From the NCBI GenBank assembly GCA_900554395.1, contig USHB01000072.1, positions 1 through 7,164 on the forward strand: DNA of 7,164 bases, in the 5' to 3' direction. Below the pieces are notes generated by a model that saw only the letters and a program-made list of their open reading frames with translations, did not search any database and had not been told where the DNA came from. Shown piece after piece: positions 3,926-7,164 of this stretch; position 1 is the first letter of the stretch; the number at the start of each line of letters is the position of its first letter. Position numbers and translations under genes: made by a program. The DNA comes from an uncultured Phascolarctobacterium sp. (lineage in GTDB: Bacteria > Bacillota > Negativicutes > Acidaminococcales > Acidaminococcaceae).

Positions 3926-4865
3926 CTAATAGCCGATAGAAAGATAACGTATATTTTGAGTATCTCCAGAATATGAGATTGCAGCAATATAACCGTTCAA
4001 ACCTTCGGGAGACAAACCTAATCCTTTGTTGCGTTCCTGCTCTTGACCCAAAATAGCAATATGACTTTCTGAATAAGAAATTGGCAAATAGTATGTAGTA
4101 TAACTGGTTGTCATGCGTTGTAAACCCCACCGGGTTACCGTTGCCGAAAGCAATAGCACCGTTACCGAACAGGTAAGTAGTATACACACCGTCAGCACAC
4201 GGACAGCCATCATCAATAATTACGCGGCGGTCCTGATAAGTTTCAAACTCAACGGAATTGCTGTCGCGCTGAGTAGTGATAAGGTTCTGCTTTTTCAGAT
4301 AAGATTTAACTGCACTGTGCATTGCAACAGCCGTAAGCTGGCTCTGTGCATCACCAAGCATTTGCAAACCGTCAATAAAAACGGAAGCACTGATGTTAGC
4401 CGCTGCGTCTTTACCCAAAGAAACGTCCAGCACATGTTTGCTCATGGTAGAAGCCGAAAACACGCCATTTAAAATGCTGATAAGTTCTTTCTGCATGTCG
4501 CGTGCCCAAAAAGCTGCTACAAGGTCGCCGACAGCAGCCATCGGATCAGCACCTGCAAGCGCAGCGGAAAGGTCGGTTGCGCTCCACATCATACCGCGGC
4601 GAATAGTAACAGATACATCCTTGTTAGATTTAATGCCGTTTGCAGTAAGGTCAGTCCCTTCAATGATGGCTTCCGAAGAACCCTGTAAATCTTCAAAAAA
4701 AGGCATGTTATGAATAGGCGCAGCCTCAGAAGCCAAACGGTCAAATTCTGCATTATTTACAACGATGCCGCTGTTAAACAGTGCAGACAGTTCCATAGTT
4801 TTCTGTACGACATATTTAGTAAAAAGCTCTGGTACGATTACATCTTGTAAAGTAGTTCCTGCCAT
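3882..4865 (-). CDS. Major capsid protein, truncated and fused out of frame to the cassette array
   Basis: Residues 1-248 look like a genuine phage coat protein of the gp13-like class found with GP20 scaffolds: a LQDVIVPELFTKYVVQKT start, SALFNSGIV, MPFFEDLQG, an RRGMMWSATDLSAALAG segment and ARDMQKELISILNGVF. It forms the icosahedral shell. ATG 4863-4865 has AAGGGGG (4874-4880) 8 nt upstream, and the scaffold gene ends 15 bp before. At codons 244-248 (NPVGF, around 4136-4122) the sequence meets the array core. The remaining 79 codons are cassettes 14 and 13 read in the wrong frame, Cys/Tyr/Arg-rich and unlike a capsid. The native C-terminal part is lost, so this copy should not assemble. The family call is firm for the first 248 residues. 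Confidence 0.85.
   Translation of the reverse strand: MAGTTLQDVIVPELFTKYVVQKTMELSALFNSGIVVNNAEFDRLASEAAPIHNMPFFEDLQGSSEAIIEGTDLTANGIKSNKDVSVTIRRGMMWSATDLSAALAGADPMAAVGDLVAAFWARDMQKELISILNGVFSASTMSKHVLDVSLGKDAAANISASVFIDGLQMLGDAQSQLTAVAMHSAVKSYLKKQNLITTQRDSNSVEFETYQDRRVIIDDGCPCADGVYTTYLFGNGAIAFGNGNPVGFTTHDNQLYYILFANFLFRKSYCYFGSRAGTQQRIRFVSRRFERLYCCNLIFWRYSKYTLSFYRLLAVENAGNSSYRTEC
3926..4132 (-). CDS. Cassette 14, 68-residue tail-tip domain at the capsid join
   Basis: This is the right-most unit and so the one that should be joined to a constant fiber segment. It opens RWGLQRMTTSYTTYYLPISY: the first codon is CGG, not CAG, because the bases left of the core come from the capsid gene. It ends IRYLSIGY with TAG at 3928-3926. 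The capsid frame enters it one base out, so the cassette is not translated as such from the capsid start. A Met-rich in-frame extension upstream (from 4216) is the capsid sequence in the wrong frame. Confidence 0.75.
   Translation of the reverse strand, partial: RWGLQRMTTSYTTYYLPISYSESHIAILGQEQERNKGLGLSPEGLNGYIAAISYSGDTQNIRYLSIGY
4122..4134 (-). other. Recombination junction: capsid gene to cassette core
   Basis: On the - strand the sequence reads CCCGGTGGGGTTTA. Left of the join, CCCGGTGGGGTTT encodes P-V-G-F of the capsid frame. Right of it, TGGGGTTTA is the W-G-L start of a cassette, identical to the starts of cassettes 2 and 10. The shared tract GTGGGGTTTA (4130-4121) is where the exchange must lie. 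The standard GCA before GTGG is replaced by CCG. Confidence 0.75.
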
Positions 4866-4880
4866 TAGTTATTCCCCCTT

Positions 4881-5501
4881 TTAAATAGTTACTCCGGCAG
4901 CAGCGGCAAGCGCACGTGCCTGCTCCGGATTTTCACGCAGCAGTTTGCCCTGCTCGGTTAAGTTAAAAGTTTCCTTGGCAAAAGGATTTTTAATCGGGTC
5001 GCTGCCGCCATTCGGTTTATAAGGATTGCCGCCGGATACCGGTTTAAACAAAAACGCCTTGTTTGCTTGCAACGCTTTCACCTGTTCGTCAAGCCCTGTT
5101 ACTTTGCCGTCATCGCCCAAAATAAGTTTGCTGCGGTCAATCAGGCCCGCAACAATATCAACGTCTTGCGCTGTACTGCCTACGGCAATTTTAATCGCAG
5201 CATCCATTTTAGTATCTTTAATTTTCTGTTCATATTCTGCTGCCGCCTTTTTGTTGGCCGCTTTCAAATCGGCAATCTGCTGTTCCAGTGCTTCTTTATT
5301 GCCGGCGTTCTTTTTCAGTTCGTCCAACTGCTTGTCGCGTTCTTTAATCTGTTTATCAAGTTCAGACTTTGCTGTAGTAAGTTCATCAAATTTACCTTTG
5401 CCAACATAATTCTTTTCAACAAATTCTTTGATTTCGGTTTGTGCTTTCGCCAAATCTTTACCATCAGCAAGGCACTGTTTTAAAAATTCCAGTAAATCCA
5501 T
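4881..5501 (-). CDS. Phage GP20-type capsid scaffolding protein (206 aa)
   Basis: Scaffold proteins of this class guide capsid-protein assembly inside the procapsid and then leave. The sequence shows the family layout: a short N-terminal helix (MDLLEFLKQCLADG), a long Lys/Glu/Ala-rich coiled coil from about residue 35 to 100 with heptad-like spacing, and a middle segment AVGSTAQDVDIVAGLIDRSK typical of the GP20 family. It ends in a Gly/Asn/Pro-rich linker and a basic helical tail, which may be the coat-binding part. ATG 5499-5501 has GGAGGT (5506-5511) 4 nt upstream. It sits directly before the major capsid gene, as in most such operons. Length is normal and the gene intact. Confidence 0.9.
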   Translation of the reverse strand: MDLLEFLKQCLADGKDLAKAQTEIKEFVEKNYVGKGKFDELTTAKSELDKQIKERDKQLDELKKNAGNKEALEQQIADLKAANKKAAAEYEQKIKDTKMDAAIKIAVGSTAQDVDIVAGLIDRSKLILGDDGKVTGLDEQVKALQANKAFLFKPVSGGNPYKPNGGSDPIKNPFAKETFNLTEQGKLLRENPEQARALAAAAGVTI

Positions 5502-5512
5502 TTTTACCTCCG

Positions 5513-5950
5513 TTAAGATGCGCTGTAAGTGCCAGTAATAGTAACCGTGCTATCATCCGATAAAGTTAATGTTCCGGAGACAACAGTACCTGCTACATTA
5601 ATTACGCAAGATTTAATGGTTGGAGCATCTTTGCCTGCTGCTCCAGCAGCACCTGTCGCACCGGTGTCACCTTTATCGCCTTTGGCGCCTTGCGCACCAT
5701 CAGCGCCTGCCGGACCTTGCGGGCCTTGTGCCCCGGTAGCCCCTTTCTCGCCTTTAAGGCCGGTAAATGCAAAATTTAACGCATTCCCGTCTGCCGTAAC
5801 TGTAACCGCAGGCGTGCCGGTTGTATTGTCTACGGTAGCTGTTGCTGTAATTCCACCGTCACCAGCAGCTTCAATACCGGCTTCCATGTTATTTAATTTT
5901 TCTTTGGTGATTAATTCGCCGTCAGTCCATGTATGTTTTTTGTAAGCCAT
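5513..5950 (-). CDS. Collagen-like head fiber protein (145 aa)
   Basis: It starts MAYKKHTWTDGELITKEKLNN, the N-terminal anchor common to Firmicute phage head/tail fibers (KxTWxDGExITxxKLN). A small beta-rich segment (about 30-63) follows, then about 15 uninterrupted Gly-X-Y triplets (64-108, e.g. GEKGATGAQGPQGPAG), then a short beta-rich C-terminal knob. Gly-X-Y repeats form a trimeric collagen-like shaft. Position beside scaffold and capsid genes favours a head fiber (phi29 gp8.5-like) over a tail fiber. I chose ATG 5948-5950 because GGAGGG (5956-5961) lies 5 nt upstream; an upstream in-frame ATG (6004) has no such support and overlaps the previous gene. The gene begins 1 bp after the preceding stop. 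The decorative role is inference. Confidence 0.78.
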   Translation of the reverse strand: MAYKKHTWTDGELITKEKLNNMEAGIEAAGDGGITATATVDNTTGTPAVTVTADGNALNFAFTGLKGEKGATGAQGPQGPAGADGAQGAKGDKGDTGATGAAGAAGKDAPTIKSCVINVAGTVVSGTLTLSDDSTVTITGTYSAS

Positions 5951-5951
5951 T

Positions 5952-6158
5952 TTAACCCTCCGTTTCTGTACCTGTTTTACTTTCTCCCACCTTGCCCTGC
6001 CCAACTACAGCAACGGCAATTTCCTGCGTATATTCGGTATTATGTTCTACACAGTACTGGATAATACGGCAGATTTCATATTCAGTCAGGTCGGCAACTT
6101 CCGCAAAGGGAAAATCTTTGCCAAATGCAGCCAAATATGCTTTAAACCATTTATACAT
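5952..6158 (-). CDS. Small phage protein of unknown function (68 aa)
   Basis: It starts MYKWFKAYLAAFGKDFPF. ATG 6156-6158 is chosen because AAGGAGG (6167-6173) lies 8 nt upstream; a GTG three codons earlier overlaps that site. Its first 8 bases overlap the end of the upstream gene, suggesting coupled translation. The N-terminal two thirds look helical (VADLTEYEICRIIQYCVEHN) and the tail is Gly/Thr/Lys-rich and probably disordered. I recognise no family. Its place between packaging-side genes and the head fiber suggests a head-associated or assembly role, no more than that. Confidence 0.72.
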   Translation of the reverse strand: MYKWFKAYLAAFGKDFPFAEVADLTEYEICRIIQYCVEHNTEYTQEIAVAVVGQGKVGESKTGTETEG

Positions 6159-6816
6159 CCGCCCCACCTCCTTCCGTTGTTAAATAAGTGGGTATATAAA
6201 CATCAAGCCCGCGTACCTGGATAATCTCCAGCACACCGCGGTCGATGTAAATGTCTGCTGCAATTTCTTCGCGGCTTTTTTGCGACAACACTTTGCCGCG
6301 GTCTTCCAAAAGGTCGATAAGATCGCAGTTGCCTTCGCTGTTTTTGCACCATTCGGCAAGCGCCAATATTTTACCGGTATCGCCTGTTGTTGCCGTAGTA
6401 ATATCTGCCGCCCATTCCGTCAAATAATCATTACTTACCGGCACCGGTTCTGCCGTGCTCCCTGCCGTAGCTGTCGGCGTTTCGTAAACAAACGCTGCAA
6501 AAAATGTAGCGTTGTCAACCGTCATCAGCTCCGCAAAGTCATACAAGCAGGTGCGCACATCATTGTACCCAGCAGGATAATTAGTCGGCAAATTATCGGA
6601 CCAGTCAGTTTCATAAACCGTAGTGCGCCGGGCAATATCGTTGTACATATACTTAACAACATCACGCAGCGGGCCGGAGATATTTGCATTAGCGGCAAAA
6701 TATTCCTGCACTGATGTTTCAAGCGGCGTAAATAAATCTGCTGTCGCAGGGTCCTGCGCTACAGAGTATGTTTTTAGCGCCGTAATTTTGGTGTTTACTT
6801 CTGCTTGCGTATACAA
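6151..6816 (-). CDS. Phage structural-operon protein of unknown function (221 aa)
   Basis: It uses a TTG start (6814-6816) supported by AGGGGGTGA (6821-6829) 4 nt upstream, and begins MYTQAEVNTKITALKTYSV. The protein is acidic, rich in Thr, Asp and Ala. It has a helical N-terminal half (YFAANANISGPLRDVVKYMY), a low-complexity Ala/Thr/Pro linker near 114-127, and a C-terminal part with IAADIYIDRGVLEIIQVRGL. I see no signal peptide, membrane segment or catalytic motif. It lies in the head operon upstream of the fiber and scaffold genes, so a connector or head protein is possible, but I do not recognise it. Its stop overlaps the next start. Confidence 0.75.
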   Translation of the reverse strand: MYTQAEVNTKITALKTYSVAQDPATADLFTPLETSVQEYFAANANISGPLRDVVKYMYNDIARRTTVYETDWSDNLPTNYPAGYNDVRTCLYDFAELMTVDNATFFAAFVYETPTATAGSTAEPVPVSNDYLTEWAADITTATTGDTGKILALAEWCKNSEGNCDLIDLLEDRGKVLSQKSREEIAADIYIDRGVLEIIQVRGLDVYIPTYLTTEGGGADV

Positions 6817-6843
6817 GGCTTCACCCCCTAAAAATGGGCATAG

Positions 6844-6872
6844 AAAAAGCCGCTCACTTTCGTAAGCGGCTT
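6844..6872 (-). terminator. Intrinsic terminator-like hairpin inside the late operon
   Basis: On the - strand the stem AAGCCGCT (6872-6865) pairs with AGCGGCTT (6854-6847), closing a 10-nt loop that can extend by two more pairs around GAAA. A TTTTT run follows at once (6848-6844). It lies just after the 61-aa gene and 28 bp before the start of the 221-aa gene. It should stop or thin - strand transcripts unless they are antiterminated. Confidence 0.7.
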
Positions 6873-6882
6873 AGTGCCGATT

Positions 6883-7068
6883 TTATTTATTCCATTTTTC
6901 TTTTATTTCTTGTATTCTTATTTGTTTTATACTTTCCGGCAAATTAGTTGGAATTAAATCTATTTCAGCTTGCATGCTTTGTGGTTCAAATTGTTTATCA
7001 TGCTTTGCGTCAATAAAATCTTCCATTGTTAAAATCCCTTTAATGCTACCATCTTTATTGCGCTGCAT
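6883..7068 (-). CDS. Small protein of unknown function (61 aa)
   Basis: ATG 7066-7068 has GAGGTGA (7076-7082) 7 nt upstream, and that site overlaps the previous gene's stop, so the two are probably translated together. The protein is charged and mostly helical: MQRNKDGSIKGILTMEDFID at the start and a basic ESIKQIRIQEIKEKWNK end. No family recognised. A terminator-like hairpin follows, so it is the last gene of its transcript unless there is readthrough. A partner of the upstream protein is possible but unsupported. Confidence 0.62.
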   Translation of the reverse strand: MQRNKDGSIKGILTMEDFIDAKHDKQFEPQSMQAEIDLIPTNLPESIKQIRIQEIKEKWNK

Positions 7069-7080
7069 AATAAAATCACC

Positions 7081-7164
7081 TCATTCATCTAATAGAATCA
7101 ATTTGGTTCTATTTAAAATTACGGTATAAGAACCACTCACACCGTGTCCTCTTGCATTTATGGC
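7081..7164 (-). CDS. C-terminal end of an unknown upstream gene (cut by window edge)
   Basis: The - strand frame from the window edge to TGA (7083-7081) reads 27 residues: AINARGHGVSGSYTVILN and then RTKLILLDE. The coupled ribosome site of the next gene overlaps its stop, which supports the frame. In phages with this head operon the gene before the scaffold block is often a minor head (MuF/gp7-like) protein, sometimes with a toxin-like C-terminal domain. The short beta-rich end could fit, but too little is visible to say. Confidence 0.55.
   Translation of the reverse strand, partial: AINARGHGVSGSYTVILNRTKLILLDE

Larger units (their letters stand above)
1099..4132. repeat. Convergent multi-cassette tail-tip array (shufflon-like), 14 cassettes
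   Basis: Fourteen coding units without their own starts lie head to tail in two opposed stacks: six on the + strand (1100-2530) and eight on the - strand (4132-2517). Most begin with CAG TGG GGT (Gln-Trp-Gly); TGG is present in all. CAG codons are at 1100, 1293, 1527, 1751, 1961 and 2171 on +, and at 2723, 2951, 3189, 3412, 3502, 3703 and 3925 on - (5' base given); the fourteenth starts CGG at 4132 because of the capsid join. Typical length is 62-76 codons. A hydrophobic F-P-(I/V)-x-F patch often follows at residue ~15-20, and most units end in (A/V)-(I/L)-G-x-stop with the next CAG 0-8 nt after the stop. The motif layout resembles the gp53-like tail-fiber C-terminal domain. No other kind of gene lies inside. 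The DNA is visibly more AT-rich than the head genes. Inversion between + and - cores would change which cassette is joined to the upstream constant part. Confidence 0.85.

Noticed and set aside
1099..4132. CRISPR array
   Set aside because: Repeats are ~11 bp cores in both orientations with ~200-bp coding units between, not 25-40 bp repeats with short spacers.
1099..4132. Diversity-generating retroelement target
   Set aside because: No reverse transcriptase, no template/variable repeat pair and no adenine-specific differences; the cassettes differ throughout.
1099..4132. Integron-like gene cassette array
   Set aside because: Cassettes have no starts or attC-like folded sites, and lie in two opposed stacks.
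3926..4216. 96-aa - strand ORF crossing the capsid join
   Set aside because: Its first part is capsid DNA in the wrong frame; only the cassette 14 portion is meaningful.
4113..4713. + strand ORFs opposite the capsid gene
   Set aside because: The - strand carries a clear capsid sequence with a ribosome site; these have no recognisable content.
5026..5483. Two + strand ORFs over the scaffold gene
   Set aside because: They are antisense shadows: Ser/Cys- and Phe-rich mirror images of Lys/Glu/Ala codons, without ribosome sites.
5529..5945. Pro/Ala/Val-rich + strand ORF (138 codons)
   Set aside because: It is the antisense of the collagen-like repeat; Gly-X-Y codons read backward give such a frame.

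Overview
This window is a piece of a temperate tailed-phage genome, either a prophage or excised phage DNA. The host is probably a low-to-mid-GC Firmicute. Strong AGGAGG-type ribosome binding sites, a GP20-type scaffold, a Firmicute-style collagen-like head fiber and a Xer-type phage integrase point that way. The tail-tip cassettes resemble the gp53-like C-terminal domain best known from phages of outer-membrane bacteria, so a didermic Firmicute (Negativicutes) is my best guess; this is inference.

Layout, left to right. (1) 1-275, + strand: the C-terminal catalytic end of a tyrosine integrase, cut by the window edge. (2) 276-405: non-coding, with four GGTRCT repeats in two pairs, probably integrase arm sites next to attP. 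(3) 406-1074, - strand: a DUF4376-like tail-fiber accessory protein. (4) 1099-4132: an AT-rich array of 14 alternative tail-tip cassettes without start codons of their own. Most encode 62-76 residues, begin with Gln-Trp-Gly (CAGTGGGGT) and end in an Ile-Gly-X-stop type tail. Six lie on the + strand (left) and eight on the - strand (right), meeting tail to tail at an 18-bp palindrome (2515-2532). This is the expected form of a multi-site inversion system (a shufflon). (5) 4122-7164, - strand: a head-gene operon. Reading right to left it holds the end of an unknown gene, a 61-aa protein, a terminator-like hairpin, a 221-aa unknown protein, a 68-aa protein, a collagen-like head fiber, a GP20-type scaffold and the major capsid protein.

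The striking point is the join between (4) and (5). The cassettes should follow the constant part of a tail-fiber gene. Here they follow codon 248 of the major capsid gene, out of frame. The capsid gene and the array share only about ten bases there (GTGGGGTTTA), which match the core motif at the start of the cassettes. The simplest reading is that the array's recombinase used a look-alike site in the capsid gene and removed or moved everything between (rest of capsid, connectors, tail, constant fiber half). An assembly chimera cannot be excluded. No recombinase gene for the array lies in the window.

Two cassettes carry single-base frameshifts, one is a 29-residue remnant and one is a double-length chimera. 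The array therefore seems to gain, fuse and lose cassettes while most of them are silent.
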